Shown: positions 8,216 to 18,500, counted from the stretch's first letter. The stretch is 64,000 bases of DNA from Geodermatophilus africanus (GCF_900107105.1 NZ_FNOT01000005.1:166320-230319); one strand, 5' to 3'. Notes: generated by a model from the letters alone, not told the origin. Made by a program: numbers and translations.

Positions 8216-9027
8216 TCGGCCCGCTCGATCTCGGTGAGGATGCCGCCGTAGAGGTCGGTCGCCGCGCGCACGCAGTCGCGGGACTCCGGCGCGAGCATCG
8301 GCGTACCCGGCGCGGCGTCGTCGTAGCGGCGGCGCACGATCGCGACCATCTCCCGCATCAGCGCCGCGAACCGGGCGTCGTGGCGCTTCTCGGCGAGCTG
8401 CTCGCGGGTGACGCCGTGCGCGGCCATGAGGTCGGCGGGCAGGTAGACGCGGCCGCGGTCGACGTCCTCGGCGACGTCGCGCAGGAAGTTGGTCAGCTGG
8501 AACGCCTCGCCCAGGGCGATCGCGTGCGGGGCGGCCTCCTCGCGGGCCACGCCCGGCGCGGTGCCCAGCACCGGCAGCACCTGGAGGCCGATGACCGACG
8601 CCGAGCCCCACATGTAGCGGTCGAGGGCGTCCATGTCGGCGTACCCGGTGACGTCGAGGTCGCTGGTCATGGCGGCCAGGAAGTCGACGAGGTGCTCGAC
8701 GGGGATGCCGTACCGGCGGTAGGTGTGCACCAGCGCCAGCCGCACCGGGTCGTCGGACCAACCGGCCGCCAGCTCGGCGAGCACCGCCCGGGACCACTCG
8801 GCGAGGTCGCCGGCCGGGTCGGGGCCGGGGTGGTCGACGAGGTCGTCGGCGGTGCGCGCGGCGGCGTAGAGGGCGTGGATGGCCGGGCGCCGGTCGGCGG
8901 TGAGCAGCCGGGTGGCCAGGTGGTAGCTCTTGCCGTGCTCGGCGTTGATCGCGGCGCAGTGCCGGTAGGCGGCGTCGAGCAGCGCCTGCTGCTCGGCCCG
9001 GGTGCGTGGCGGGTCGGCGAGTGTCAC
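8074..9027 (-). CDS. crtB: Phytoene synthase
   Basis: Condenses two geranylgeranyl diphosphates to phytoene, the committed carotenoid step; 317 aa. Both Asp-rich motifs are present (ARTADDLVD and LRDVAEDVDRGRVYLP). The GTG start overlaps the crtI stop (GTGA). The TAG stop falls within a crtYd tyrosine codon, making a 142-bp tail-to-tail overlap. The C-terminal extension after RRLAVFARRL looks unconstrained. Confidence 0.94.
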   Translation of the reverse strand: MTLADPPRTRAEQQALLDAAYRHCAAINAEHGKSYHLATRLLTADRRPAIHALYAAARTADDLVDHPGPDPAGDLAEWSRAVLAELAAGWSDDPVRLALVHTYRRYGIPVEHLVDFLAAMTSDLDVTGYADMDALDRYMWGSASVIGLQVLPVLGTAPGVAREEAAPHAIALGEAFQLTNFLRDVAEDVDRGRVYLPADLMAAHGVTREQLAEKRHDARFAALMREMVAIVRRRYDDAAPGTPMLAPESRDCVRAATDLYGGILTEIERADYRVLDRRVRVSKPRRLAVFARRLTAAQLARVRVTMAKPNSRSSTGA

Positions 9028-10508
9028 CCGGTGATCCGTTCCGCCGCCAGCCGGCCGCTGATGACGACCATCGGGACGCCGACGCCGGGCTGCACCGAGG
9101 AGCCGGCGAGGACCACGTTCTCCGGGCCGCGCCGGGGCAGCGTCGGCGTCCGGAACGGGCCGGTCTGGCCGAAGGTGTGCGCCAGCGCGAACGGCGTCCC
9201 GGCGGCCATGCCCTGCGCCGCCCAGGTCAGCGGGGTGTCGACGTGCTCGACCTCGATGGCGCCGGTCAGCCCCGTCCAGCCGCGTTGCTCCATCACGGCC
9301 AGCACCTCGTCGCGGTGGCGGGGGCCCAGCGTCGTCCAGTCCAGGTCGGGGTTGCCGCCGCTGCGCGGGTCGAGGTTCGGCGTGGGCGCGACGATGCTGA
9401 GCACCTGGCCGCCCTCCGGGGCGAGGCTGCGGTCGGTGTGCGAGGGCATGCTCACCAGCAGGCTCGGGTCGGTCATCGGGCGGCCGTCCCGGGTGAGCTC
9501 GTCGAACACCTCCCGCCAGGCGGCGCCGAAGCTGATGGTGTGGTGCGCCTGGCCGGGCAGCTCGCTGTGGACGCCGACGTGCACCGCCACGCAGGACGGC
9601 GAGTACACCGGCCGCCGCACCCGCCGGAACCCCGGCACCAGCGCCTCCGGTCGGTCGACGGTGACGACGACGGCGTCGGCGGGCAGCCGCTCGCCGTCGT
9701 CGAGCAGCACGCCGGTGACCCGGGAACCGTCGAGCTCGAGCTCGCGGACCCCGGCGTCGTAGCGGAGCGCCACCCCCGCGTCGGCGGCCGCGGCGGCCAT
9801 CGCCCGCGGGACGGCGGCGATCCCGCCCACCGGGTGCCAGACGCCGGCGCCGATGTCGAGCTGGGCGATGACGGCGTAGGCGGCGATCGCGCGGTAGGGC
9901 GAGACCCCGGCGTAGAGCGCCTGGAAGCTGAACAGCCGGCGCAGCCGGTCGTCGGTGAAGAACCGCTCGACGTGCCGGGACAGCCGGCCGAAGCCGCCGC
10001 GCCGGACCAGCTGCACGAGCTCGGGGCCGAGCAGGTCCAGCGGGGTGTCGAGGTTGCGGTCGATGAAGGTGGACAGCTGCAGCCGGTAGAGCGCGGCGAG
10101 GTCGGCGAGGTAGCGGCGCAGCGCCGCGGCCTCGCCCGGCCCGCACAGCGCCTCGACCTCGGCGGCGAAGGCGTCGACGTCGGCGTGCACGTCCAGGTGC
10201 GAGCCGTCGGCGAACTGCGCGCGGTAGGTGGTCGCCAGGGGGACCATCTCCAGCCGGTCCTCGAGCTTCTCGCCGACCGCGGCGAGGGTGTCGGCGACCA
10301 GCTCGGGGGCGGTGAACACCGACGGGCCCGTGTCGAGGGCGTAGCCGCGCTCCTCGATCCGGCCGGCGCGTCCGCCCGGGCCGGAGGCCCGCTCGACGAC
10401 GGTGACCTCGCGGCCGGCGCCGCGCAGCCGCAGCGCCGCGGACAGCCCGGCGAGGCCCGCGCCGACGACGACGACGCGGTCGGTGCGCCCGGGGACGGTG
10501 CGGACCAT
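9024..10508 (-). CDS. crtI: Phytoene desaturase
   Basis: FAD-dependent desaturase turning phytoene into lycopene; 494 aa. The N-terminal dinucleotide fold is VVVVGAGLAGLSAALRLRGAG followed by ERASGPGGRAG; the C-terminal CrtI signature is NVVLAGSSVQPGVGVPMVVISGRLAAERI. The ATG overlaps the crtE stop (TGATG) and the stop overlaps crtB, so crtE-crtI-crtB form a tightly coupled unit. Confidence 0.95.
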   Translation of the reverse strand: MVRTVPGRTDRVVVVGAGLAGLSAALRLRGAGREVTVVERASGPGGRAGRIEERGYALDTGPSVFTAPELVADTLAAVGEKLEDRLEMVPLATTYRAQFADGSHLDVHADVDAFAAEVEALCGPGEAAALRRYLADLAALYRLQLSTFIDRNLDTPLDLLGPELVQLVRRGGFGRLSRHVERFFTDDRLRRLFSFQALYAGVSPYRAIAAYAVIAQLDIGAGVWHPVGGIAAVPRAMAAAAADAGVALRYDAGVRELELDGSRVTGVLLDDGERLPADAVVVTVDRPEALVPGFRRVRRPVYSPSCVAVHVGVHSELPGQAHHTISFGAAWREVFDELTRDGRPMTDPSLLVSMPSHTDRSLAPEGGQVLSIVAPTPNLDPRSGGNPDLDWTTLGPRHRDEVLAVMEQRGWTGLTGAIEVEHVDTPLTWAAQGMAAGTPFALAHTFGQTGPFRTPTLPRRGPENVVLAGSSVQPGVGVPMVVISGRLAAERITG

Positions 10509-11701
10509 CAGGCGGTGCGGGTGGTCGCGGCGACGGCCAGCGCGTCGAGCGCGGCCCGGGCGTCAGCGGCCAGCGGGGCCTCGGCGATCGCGGTGCGGGC
10601 CAGCGCGGTGCGCTCGGCGATCCGCTCCTCGACCTGCGCGCGGGCGCCGGTGCACTCGATCAGCGCGCGCAGCGCGTCGAACTCGGCCGGTCCCGCCGCC
10701 GGGTTGCCCAGGGCCTCGGCCAGCAGCCGCCGGCCGGCGTCGTCCGCGGCCTCCTCGGCCAGCGCCACCAGCAGCGTCTGCTTGCCCTCGCGCAGGTCGT
10801 CGTCGGCGGACTTGCCGGTGACCGACGGGTCGCCGAACACCCCGAGGACGTCGTCGCGCAGCTGGAACGCCTCGCCCAGCGGCAGCCCGATCGCGGTGTA
10901 GGTCTCGGCGGCGCGCTCGCCGGCGCCGGCGATGGCGGCCCCCAGCTGCAGCGGGCGCTGCACGGTGTAGCCGGCGCTCTTGTAGCGGGCCACGGTGAGC
11001 GCGCCCTGGGCGCCGGGCAGGCCGCCGGCGGCGCGCAGCAGGTCCAGGTACTGCCCGGCGGTCACCTCGGTGCGCATGGTGTCCCAGACCGCGCGGGCCC
11101 GGGCGAGCGCGGCGGGGGAGATGCCCGAGCAGCGCAGCAGCTCGTCGGACCACACCAGCGCGAGGTCGCCGACGAGGATCGCCGCGGCCACGCCGAAGGC
11201 GTCGCCGTCTCCGGCCAGCGCGCCGTCCCCGTGCCGGGAGGCGAAGCCGACGTGGGTGGCCGGGCGGCCGCGGCGGGTCAGCGCGCCGTCCATCACGTCG
11301 TCGTGCACGAGGGCGCTGGCGTGCACGAACTCCAGTGCGGCGACCGCCCGCAGCACGGCCTCGTCGGACTCCCCAGGTCCCTCGCCTCGGACGCCGCGCC
11401 ACCCCCAGTAGGCGAACAGCGGGCGCAGCCGCTTGCCGCCGTCGGCCACGGCGCAGACCTCGTCGATCACCGGGAGCAGCGACTCGTCCATCGCCGCGAG
11501 CGTCTCCCGTTGCACCTCGAGGAAGTCCGAGAGGGCGGCCCACACCGCCGCGCGGACGCGGTCTATCTCGGCGGCGGCCGGCGGGGGCGCCGGGGGGAGG
11601 AGGGGTGTCTCGCGCTGCTGCGCCCCGGCGGTCACGGTCCGAGTATCGCGCGCGACCCGATCGGGTGCGGCCGGGATCCGGGCGGAGTCGGTCAGGGCCA
11701 C
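10508..11701 (-). CDS. crtE: Geranylgeranyl diphosphate synthase (polyprenyl synthetase)
   Basis: Trans-prenyltransferase supplying C20 precursor for carotenoids; 397 aa including an unconserved N-terminal 45 residues rich in Pro/Ala. The first Asp-rich motif is [20 protein letters not shown] and the second is [21 protein letters not shown] near the front binds diphosphate. The position next to metF and the wHTH gene parallels mycobacterial idsA2. ATG at 11701 is used here; GTG codons within the next 30 residues are also possible. Confidence 0.92.
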   Translation of the reverse strand: MALTDSARIPAAPDRVARDTRTVTAGAQQRETPLLPPAPPPAAAEIDRVRAAVWAALSDFLEVQRETLAAMDESLLPVIDEVCAVADGGKRLRPLFAYWGWRGVRGEGPGESDEAVLRAVAALEFVHASALVHDDVMDGALTRRGRPATHVGFASRHGDGALAGDGDAFGVAAAILVGDLALVWSDELLRCSGISPAALARARAVWDTMRTEVTAGQYLDLLRAAGGLPGAQGALTVARYKSAGYTVQRPLQLGAAIAGAGERAAETYTAIGLPLGEAFQLRDDVLGVFGDPSVTGKSADDDLREGKQTLLVALAEEAADDAGRRLLAEALGNPAAGPAEFDALRALIECTGARAQVEERIAERTALARTAIAEAPLAADARAALDALAVAATTRTA

Positions 11702-11814
11702 GGGGTCTGCCTCCTGGGGCCGGGGTTGCGGCGGTGCCGGAGGACCTTCTGCGGCGGCGTGCCGGGCGGATGCAGCCCCGGCCGGACACCGGCGGGTCCG
11801 TATCCTCGCTGTCC

Positions 11815-12717
11815 ATGACCCGGACCGTGCGCGAGCTGCTTGCCGAGGGCCGGCCGACGTGGTCCTTCGAGTTCTTCCCGCCCAAGACTCCCGAGGGAGC
11901 CACCCAGCTGTGGACGGCGCTGCGGGAGCTCGAGCGGCTGCACCCGTCGTTCGTGTCGGTCACCTACGGCGCCGGCGGGTCGACCCGCGAGGGCACCGTG
12001 TCGGTCACCGAGCGCATCGCCACCGAGACCACGATGACCCCGCTGGCCCACCTGACCGCCGTCGACCACAGCGTCGCCGAGCTCCGGCACGTGGTGAGCC
12101 GGCTGGCCGCTGCGGGGGTGCGCAACCTGCTGGCGCTGCGCGGCGACCCGCCGGGGGCGGACCCGCAGGCGGAGTGGGTGGCCCACCCCGAGGGGCTGAC
12201 GTACGCCGCCGAGCTGGTGGAGCTGATCCGCTCGATGGGGGAGTTCTCCGTCGGCGTGGCCGCGTTCCCCGAGCGGCACCCGCGCTCGCCGGACTTCGAG
12301 ACCGACGTCGAGATGTTCGTGCGCAAGTGCCGGGCCGGGGCCGACTTCGCGATCACGCAGATGTTCTTCCGCCCCGAGGACTACCTGCGGCTGCGCGACC
12401 GGGTGGCCGCCACCGGCTGCGAGGTGCCGATCATCGCCGGGGTGATGCCGGTGACCAACGCCCGGCAGATCACCCGCATCGTGCAGCTGTCCGGGCAGGC
12501 CTTCCCCGAGCACCTCGCGGCCCGCTTCGCGGAGCTCGACGGCGACACCCCCGAGGCGCGGGCGGCGGTGCGGGCCTACGGCGTCGAGGTGGCCACCGAG
12601 CTGTGCCGGACGCTGCTCGACGAGGGCGTGCCGGGCATCCACTTCATCACCATGAACCGGTCGACGGCGACCCGCGAGGTCCACGCCAACCTGGCCGCGG
12701 TCGGTTCGCCTCACTGA
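11815..12717 (+). CDS. metF: Methylenetetrahydrofolate reductase
   Basis: Flavoenzyme reducing 5,10-methylene-THF to 5-methyl-THF for methionine synthesis; 300 aa, standard length. It begins [28 protein letters not shown], with [23 protein letters not shown], and DFAITQMFF, all diagnostic. A TATCCT -10 box (11801-11806) ends 8 nt before ATG with no ribosome site, indicating a leaderless mRNA. It diverges from crtE and overlaps the next (convergent) gene by 7 bp. A longer frame upstream is antisense to crtE and not real. Rv2172c occupies this position in Mycobacterium. Confidence 0.95.
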   Translation: MTRTVRELLAEGRPTWSFEFFPPKTPEGATQLWTALRELERLHPSFVSVTYGAGGSTREGTVSVTERIATETTMTPLAHLTAVDHSVAELRHVVSRLAAAGVRNLLALRGDPPGADPQAEWVAHPEGLTYAAELVELIRSMGEFSVGVAAFPERHPRSPDFETDVEMFVRKCRAGADFAITQMFFRPEDYLRLRDRVAATGCEVPIIAGVMPVTNARQITRIVQLSGQAFPEHLAARFAELDGDTPEARAAVRAYGVEVATELCRTLLDEGVPGIHFITMNRSTATREVHANLAAVGSPH

Positions 12718-13370
12718 GCCGGGTCGGCCGGGAGGCTCCCGACCCGGGGCGGGGCAGCGTCCCCGGCCAGCAGCGCCGCGGTCTGCGCCGCCGCCCGGCG
12801 CAGGCCCTCCCGCTCCGCCGCGTAGCCGCCGACCGTGCCGACCACCGGCAGGTTCGACAGGGCGCGGTGCACCGGCCTGCCCTTGGGGCGGGCGTCGAGG
12901 GTGTCGTCGATGCGGCCGAGCAGCCGGGCGACCCGCCACAGCGTGCGGACGGCGCTGCGGTCCTCGCGCTCGCCGAGGACCTCGTCGGCGTACGCGCCCG
13001 GCGCCCGCGCCAGCAGCGGCCGCACCCGCTCGGCGGGCAGGTCGCGGTCGAGCAGCACCCGCGCCAGCAGCGACACCCGCTCGGCCTCGTCCTCGACGCC
13101 GTGCTCGGCCGCCACGCCGCCGACCACCACGGCCTGGACCGCCGAGCCCAGCGTGTTCTGCAGCGGCAGTAGATCGGCGAGCTTGCCGGCGAGGCGGGGG
13201 ACGGCGCTGACGCCGGCAGCGACGCCGCCGACCCGCTCGGCCCACCACTGCTCGCGCTCGGCCTGGGGCAGCTCCGGAGGCCGGCCGAGCCGGCGGACCA
13301 GCGGGGTCGTCAGCAGGTGCACCCGGCGGAGGACGTCGACGACGACCGCGTCACTGATCTGAGGCGCCAT
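12711..13370 (-). CDS. Conserved hypothetical protein
   Basis: 219 aa, mostly helical in appearance, soluble, with a segment [25 protein letters not shown] and an Arg/Leu-rich middle. I do not recognise the family. The composition is normal for the genome and the ATG start is plausible. It is convergent with metF, overlapping by 7 bp. Confidence 0.65.
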   Translation of the reverse strand: MAPQISDAVVVDVLRRVHLLTTPLVRRLGRPPELPQAEREQWWAERVGGVAAGVSAVPRLAGKLADLLPLQNTLGSAVQAVVVGGVAAEHGVEDEAERVSLLARVLLDRDLPAERVRPLLARAPGAYADEVLGEREDRSAVRTLWRVARLLGRIDDTLDARPKGRPVHRALSNLPVVGTVGGYAAEREGLRRAAAQTAALLAGDAAPPRVGSLPADPAQ

Positions 13371-13653
13371 GGCGTCGCTCTACCCGCGGGCGCGGCCGGG
13401 CCATGCATGAACGCGTTCCCGCGGGACCGTCGTCCATCGCGTCCGCCGGAACCCGAGCAGGTTCCGACCGAACGGTGCCACGTGATCGCGGCCGAGGACG
13501 CCGCCATCGGGTGGGGAAGTCTCGGCGCCTGTGACGCAGGGGAGCCGATGGGCGTTCCCGCGGAGACGCCGGATGCGGGAGCACCGTGCGGCTGCGGCGC
13601 GGTCCCGCTCCGGACCACGCCACGGGTGCACATCGCCGCGGCACCAGGACAGC

Positions 13654-14394
13654 TCAGCCCGGCGGCTCGGCCAGCGGGGCACGGGTGCGGGTCATCAGCT
13701 CGACCAGCTCGGTGACCGCCGCCCGCACCGCGGCGATCTGGTCGGCCACCGCGCCCAGGTCGCCGTCCCCCCGGCCAGGCAGCGCCGACGTCGCGGCCGT
13801 GATGCCGTCGACCTCCGCCGCGCTGCGCTCCAGCCGCTCCAGGTCGGCCAGCTGGCGCAGCTCGGCCGAGAGCAGCGCAGCTTGGTCGCGGTGGCGGATC
13901 AGCGCGTCGGCGCGGTGCCCGAGCCGGCGCGCGGCGGCCTCCAGCGCGGCGGACTGCCGGTCCCAGTACTCCGCCGCCGTTCCGGCCGGGCGCACCCCGA
14001 GGGACACGCGGGCCGACCGGATCCGCAGCGCGAGGTCGACGATGCGGTCGACCTCGGCCCGGCCGTCGAAGCGGCTCGCCGCCAGCAGCGGCGAGGACCA
14101 GGACGGCTCGCGCACCGTCTCCGCCCACGCCCGCCCGGCGGCCGCGGCGACCCGGGCCTCGGTGGTGTCCCACGCCGCGAAGGCCGCCTCGGGTGCCGGG
14201 GACGGCGGCTCGGGAGCGGGCGACGGCCGGCCCAGCCGGGCGCGGGCGGCCCGGTCCAGCCGGACGGCGGCCGCGCGCAGCCGCGCCCACCGCGACGTGG
14301 GCTCCCGCGGCGGCGAGCGGACGACGACCAGCCGGCCCTCGGTCAGGTACCGGTCGGGCCACAGCGCCGCGCCCTCGTCGTCCGCCGTCCCCAT
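13654..14394 (-). CDS. Hypothetical coiled-coil protein
   Basis: 246 aa from ATG at 14394, chosen because AGGAGG lies 9 nt upstream; the frame continues 27 codons further but without a ribosome site. The C-terminal half is a long Ala/Leu/Arg heptad-like helix (AALEAAARRLGHRADALIRHRDQAALLSAELRQLADLERL). No membrane segment or known domain was recognised. It could be a cytoplasmic structural or regulatory protein; function unknown. Confidence 0.6.
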   Translation of the reverse strand: MGTADDEGAALWPDRYLTEGRLVVVRSPPREPTSRWARLRAAAVRLDRAARARLGRPSPAPEPPSPAPEAAFAAWDTTEARVAAAAGRAWAETVREPSWSSPLLAASRFDGRAEVDRIVDLALRIRSARVSLGVRPAGTAAEYWDRQSAALEAAARRLGHRADALIRHRDQAALLSAELRQLADLERLERSAAEVDGITAATSALPGRGDGDLGAVADQIAAVRAAVTELVELMTRTRAPLAEPPG

Positions 14395-14604
14395 GGTCCT
14401 GCCCTCCTGCTGCGCTCGGTGAGCAACCCGTCGCTCCAGGGTGCCGGTCCTGGCCGCCGGAGGACGCACCCCCACCGGGCGTTCGGCGTGTCCCCAGCCG
14501 GGTAGTCCTGCGCAGGACGCCGGACGGGCAGTAGCCCGGTGCGGCCGGACGGACCACGATCACCGAGACTGCACACGAGTGCTGACCAACTGGGAGGACG
14601 TTCC

Positions 14605-15549
14605 GTGGCCGGTGGACTGGTAGCCCTGTTCGACGACGTGGCGGTCTTGGCGCGCGCCGCTGCCGCCTCCGTCGACGACATCGGGGCGGCTGCAGGACGA
14701 GCCAGCGTCAAGGCCGCGGGTGTCGTCGTCGACGACACCGCCGTCACACCGCAGTACGTGCACGGCCTGGCCGCCGAGCGGGAGATCCCGATCATCAGGC
14801 GCATCGCCCTGGGCTCGCTGCGCAACAAGCTGCTGATCATCCTGCCCGCCATCCTGCTGCTCAGCCAGTTCCTGCCGTGGCTGCTCACCCCGATCCTCAT
14901 GATCGGCGGTGCCTACCTCTGCTACGAGGGCGCGGAGAAGGTCTGGCACAAGCTCAGCGGCCACCACGAGGCCCACGCATCGGAGGAGCAGGCGCTCCCG
15001 GACGAGAAGACGATCGTGTCCGGGGCCGTGCGCACCGACTTCATCCTCTCGGCGGAGATCATGGTGATCTCGCTGAACGAGGTGGCCGACGAGGGCTTCT
15101 GGTCCCGCACGGTGATCCTCGCGATCGTCGCGGTCGGCATCACGATCCTCGTCTACGGCGTCGTCGGCCTGATCGTGAAGATGGACGACGTCGGGCTGTC
15201 CCTGTCCCAGCGCCCGGGGAAGGGGATCTCCCGCTTCGGCCACGGACTGGTGAAGGCGATGCCGCGGCTGCTCACCGCCCTGACCGTGATCGGGACCGCC
15301 GCGATGCTGTGGGTCGGCGGGCACATCCTGCTGGTGGGCTCCGACGAGCTGGGGCTGCACGCCGTCTACGGCGCCGTGCACCACCTGGAGGAGTTGGCGC
15401 ACGAGGCCACCGGGGCACTCGGCGGGGTCGTGGGATGGCTCGTCAACACTCTGGCCAGCGCACTCGTCGGGCTCGTCGTCGGGGCGCTGATCGTGCTGGT
15501 CATGAACCTCACGGTGCACCGGCGCAAGGCGCACACCGGCTCCCACTGA
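14605..15549 (+). CDS. DUF808 family inner-membrane protein (YedI-like)
   Basis: 314-aa multi-pass membrane protein of the DUF808/YedI family. It begins MAGGLVALFDDVAVLARAAAASVDDIGAAAGRASVKAAGVVVDD, which is the family hallmark, then PQYVHGLAAEREIPIIRRIALGSLRNKLLIILPAILLLSQF and four or more further helices. Function unknown; Escherichia coli YedI is also uncharacterised. The GTG start is supported by GGGAGG 7 nt upstream. Confidence 0.85.
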   Translation: MAGGLVALFDDVAVLARAAAASVDDIGAAAGRASVKAAGVVVDDTAVTPQYVHGLAAEREIPIIRRIALGSLRNKLLIILPAILLLSQFLPWLLTPILMIGGAYLCYEGAEKVWHKLSGHHEAHASEEQALPDEKTIVSGAVRTDFILSAEIMVISLNEVADEGFWSRTVILAIVAVGITILVYGVVGLIVKMDDVGLSLSQRPGKGISRFGHGLVKAMPRLLTALTVIGTAAMLWVGGHILLVGSDELGLHAVYGAVHHLEELAHEATGALGGVVGWLVNTLASALVGLVVGALIVLVMNLTVHRRKAHTGSH

Positions 15550-15554
15550 CGCGA

Positions 15555-15632
15555 GCGGCCCCGTCCCGAGGCTCGCGCCGAGCTTGCGAGGCGTGAGGAC
15601 GGGGTCCTTCCGCCTGCAGGGGGCCGCTGACG
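15555..15632. repeat. Interspersed palindromic spacer repeat
   Basis: Contains the GGCCCCGTCCCGAGGCTCG half, the variant core CGAGCTTGCGAG, the complementary GAGGACGGGGTCC half and a CTGCAGGGGG tail. It sits directly after the DUF808 stop and can fold into a long GC hairpin, so probably ends that transcript. Confidence 0.7.
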
Positions 15633-15667
15633 TCGTCCTCTCGGCAGCCGCTCGTACCGTGGGGCGC

Positions 15668-16774
15668 ATGGCCGCACGGGGGTACGGAGCGACCCCGCGC
15701 TGGGCGGCGGTCGGCCTGCTCGTCGCGCTGCTCGTGGCCCTCCCCTCGGTGGTCGCGGCGCTGCCGGCGGACGACGCCGACGTCCCCGCGGCCGACCTGC
15801 GCGCCGCCGTCCTGGCGAGCGCGGACGTCGGCTTCTCCGGTTACGCGGTCTCGGCCGGCGGGCTCGCCCTCCCGGTGTCCGACCGGCTCACCGCGGTCGC
15901 CGACCTGTTCAGCGACCGCACGCTCGTCCGGGTGTGGTGGCGCGGCCCGGAGGAGCACCGGGTCGACGTGGTGACCGCGGCGGGCGAGACCGGCGTGCAC
16001 CGTGACCCCGGCGGCACCTGGACCTGGGACTTCGAGGCCGCCACCGCCACCCGCGGCAGTCCGGCGTCCCTGGCGCTGCCCAGCCCGCCGGACCTGCTGC
16101 CCGCCGCACTCGGCCGCCGGCTGCTGTCCGAGGCCGCCGAGGACGAGCTCTCCCGGGCCGGCGCCCGCCGGGTGGCCGGCCGCGACGCCCTCGGCCTGCG
16201 GGTGGTCCCGGCCGATGCCGCCTCGTCGGTCGGCCGGGTCGACGTGTGGGTCGACCCGGCCAGCGGGCTGCCGCTGCAGGTCGAGGTGTTCGCCGAGGAC
16301 GCCGACCTGCCGGCGCTGGACACCCGCTTCCTCGACCTCGACCTCGCCGTCCCCCCGGCCGACGTGGTCGCCTTCACCCCGCCGCCGGACGCCACCGTGC
16401 TCCCCGCACCCGACACCGAGGAGCTCATCGCGCAGGCCGAGGAGCGGGCGCCGGACGTCTCCCTGCCCGACGAACTCGCCGGCCTGCCGCGCCGGACCTT
16501 CGCGGGCGTGCCCGACGCGGTCGGCGTGTACGGCCGCGGGGTGACCCTGCTGGCGGCCGCGCCGTTGCCGGGCCGGCTGGCCGGGGGGCTGCGCGAGGCG
16601 CTCACCGCCAGCCCGGACGCCGTGACCGACGAGCTCGGCACCCGGGTCGCCGCGGGCCCGCTCGGCCTGATGCTGGTCACCCCGCCCGACGGCCCGGCCT
16701 ACGTGCTCACCGGCACGGTCACCCTCGACGCGCTCGCCGACGCCGCCCGCCGGCTGCCCGGGGCCGCGTCGTGA
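15668..16774 (+). CDS. Secreted RseB/LolA-like protein
   Basis: 368-aa exported protein with an uncleaved or Sec signal segment (WAAVGLLVALLVALPSVVAALPA) and a LolA/RseB-type beta-sheet domain, recognisable by VRVWWRGPEEHRVDVVTAAGETGVHRDPGGTWTWDF and WVDPASGLPLQVEVFAED. Such proteins bind acyl chains or sense envelope state; the precise role is unknown. The ATPase gene starts within its stop codon (GTGA), suggesting it works with that ABC exporter. TACCGT (15655-15660) lies 7 nt before ATG: a leaderless promoter. Confidence 0.75.
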   Translation: MAARGYGATPRWAAVGLLVALLVALPSVVAALPADDADVPAADLRAAVLASADVGFSGYAVSAGGLALPVSDRLTAVADLFSDRTLVRVWWRGPEEHRVDVVTAAGETGVHRDPGGTWTWDFEAATATRGSPASLALPSPPDLLPAALGRRLLSEAAEDELSRAGARRVAGRDALGLRVVPADAASSVGRVDVWVDPASGLPLQVEVFAEDADLPALDTRFLDLDLAVPPADVVAFTPPPDATVLPAPDTEELIAQAEERAPDVSLPDELAGLPRRTFAGVPDAVGVYGRGVTLLAAAPLPGRLAGGLREALTASPDAVTDELGTRVAAGPLGLMLVTPPDGPAYVLTGTVTLDALADAARRLPGAAS

Positions 16775-17691
16775 CCGCGGTGATCCGCACTCGAGGCCTG
16801 GTCAAGCGCTACGGCCGGCTGCGCGCGGTCGACGGCATCGACCTCGACGTCCGGGCCGGCGACGTCTACGGCTTCCTTGGCGCCAACGGCTCGGGCAAGA
16901 CGACGACCGTGCGGGTGCTGCTCGGCCTGGTGCTGCCGACCGCCGGCGAGGTCGAGCTGCTGGGCGAGCGGATGCCGCGGGCCGGCCGCCGGGTGCTGCC
17001 CCGGGTCGGCGCGGTGGTGGAGGGGCCGGCGCACCACGGGCACCTGTCCGGCCGGGCCAACCTCGCGCTCATCGACGCCGCCGGGCCGGGCGGCTCCCGG
17101 CGCACCCGCCGCGCCCGGATCGGGGAGGTGCTCGACCAGGTGGGCCTGGGCGGCATCGACCGCCGGCCGGTGCGCGCCTACTCCCTCGGCATGCGGCAGC
17201 GGCTCGGGCTGGCCGCCGCGCTGCTGCGCCGTCCCGAGCTGCTGGTACTCGACGAGCCGACCAACGGCCTGGACCCCCAGGGCATCACCGAGATCCGCGA
17301 GCTGCTGCTCGAGCTGCACCGCGGCGGGACGACGGTCTTCCTCTCCAGCCACCTGCTGGCCGAGGTCGAGCAGCTGTGCACCCGCGTCGGCGTGCTCGAC
17401 CGCGGCCGGCTGGTGCTGCAGGACGAGCTGGCCCGCCTCATCGCGCCCACCGGCGCGACGGTGGTGGACACCCCCGCCGCCGACCGGGTGCGGGCGGTGC
17501 TCGACGGCCGGGTGCTCGCCGTCGAGGGCTCGCGGGTGGTGATCCGCGGCGACGACCCGGCCGAGGTGAACGCCCTGCTGGTGGGGGCAGGAGTGCCGGT
17601 CACCGGGCTGGCGCTGCAGCGGCCCACGCTCGAGCAGGTCGTGCTCGCCGCGGCCGGCAGCAGCGCCGACCGGGTGGCGGCGGCCCCGTGA
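16771..17691 (+). CDS. ABC transporter ATP-binding protein (ABC-2/CcmA type)
   Basis: 306-aa ATPase of the drug/antibiotic exporter (ABC-2) type. Walker A GANGSGKTTT, signature YSLGMRQRLGLAAALL, Walker B LLVLDEPTNGLDPQG and switch LSSHLLAEVEQL are all intact. The GTG start overlaps the RseB/LolA-like stop and its own stop overlaps the permease start, so all three are coupled. Substrate unknown. Confidence 0.92.
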   Translation: MTAVIRTRGLVKRYGRLRAVDGIDLDVRAGDVYGFLGANGSGKTTTVRVLLGLVLPTAGEVELLGERMPRAGRRVLPRVGAVVEGPAHHGHLSGRANLALIDAAGPGGSRRTRRARIGEVLDQVGLGGIDRRPVRAYSLGMRQRLGLAAALLRRPELLVLDEPTNGLDPQGITEIRELLLELHRGGTTVFLSSHLLAEVEQLCTRVGVLDRGRLVLQDELARLIAPTGATVVDTPAADRVRAVLDGRVLAVEGSRVVIRGDDPAEVNALLVGAGVPVTGLALQRPTLEQVVLAAAGSSADRVAAAP

Positions 17692-18500
17692 TCGGCGTCG
17701 AGCTGCGCAAGCTGTTCCGCCGTCCGCGCACCTGGGTGACGATCGCCGTCCTCAACGCGCTGCCGGTGCTGGTCGCCGTCCTGGTGCAGCTGACCGACCT
17801 GGCGCCGCGGCCGGGGGAGGGGCCGCCGTTCCTCTCCGCCGTCCTCACCAACGGCGCGCTGTTCCCGCTGGCCGCGCTGGCCATCGTGCTGCCGCTGTTC
17901 CTGCCGATCGCGGTCGCGGTCGTCGCCGGGGACGCGGTCGCCGGCGAGGCGCAGGCCGGCACGCTGCGCTACCTGCTCGTCCGGCCGGCCGGGCGCACCC
18001 GGCTGCTGGTCGCCAAGCTGGTCGCGGTCATCGCGTTCGTGCTGGCCACCGTGCTGGTGGTCGCCGGCGTGGGCTACGTCGTCGGGACGACGCTGTTCGA
18101 CGCGCAGCCCGTCGGCGGCGGGACGTCGGTGTCGGGCACCTCGCTGACGCAGCAGGAGCTGGCCGGCCGCAGCCTCATGGCCATCGGCTACGTGACGGTG
18201 TCGATGCTCGGCGTCGCCGCCTTCGGGCTGTTCTTCTCCACGCTGACCGACTCGCCGCTGGCCGCCGCGCTCGGCGCGCTGGCCGTGCTCGTCACCTCGT
18301 CGCTGCTGTTCACCCTGGACGCCGCCTCGCCGATCGCGCCGTACCTGCCGACCCGGTACTGGCTGGCGTTCGTCGACCTGTTCCGCGACCCCATCCTGTG
18401 GCGGGACGTCGTCCGCGGGCTGGCGCTGCAGGGCGTCTACGTCGGCGTGCTGCTGGCCGCGGCCTGGGCCAACTTCACCACCAAGGACGTCACCAGTTGA
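17688..18500 (+). CDS. ABC-2 type transporter permease
   Basis: 270-aa membrane subunit with six predicted helices: the first at WVTIAVLNALPVLVAVLVQL, the last at LALQGVYVGVLLAAAWANF. The motif GEAQAGTLRYLLVRPAGRTRLLVAKL between helices is typical of ABC-2 permeases. GTGA overlap with the ATPase. The partner ATPase and the upstream lipid-binding-like protein suggest envelope export. Confidence 0.88.
   Translation: MIGVELRKLFRRPRTWVTIAVLNALPVLVAVLVQLTDLAPRPGEGPPFLSAVLTNGALFPLAALAIVLPLFLPIAVAVVAGDAVAGEAQAGTLRYLLVRPAGRTRLLVAKLVAVIAFVLATVLVVAGVGYVVGTTLFDAQPVGGGTSVSGTSLTQQELAGRSLMAIGYVTVSMLGVAAFGLFFSTLTDSPLAAALGALAVLVTSSLLFTLDAASPIAPYLPTRYWLAFVDLFRDPILWRDVVRGLALQGVYVGVLLAAAWANFTTKDVTS

Noticed and set aside
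13515-13665. Plus-strand segment with CGCAGGGGAGCCG and, later, GACAGCTCAGCCC, recalling the c-di-AMP (ydaO) riboswitch
   Set aside because: The conserved GGGUGAAU and GCCCGAA parts are missing, there is no downstream plus-strand gene for over 900 bp, and the 3' motif runs into the coding end of a minus-strand gene.
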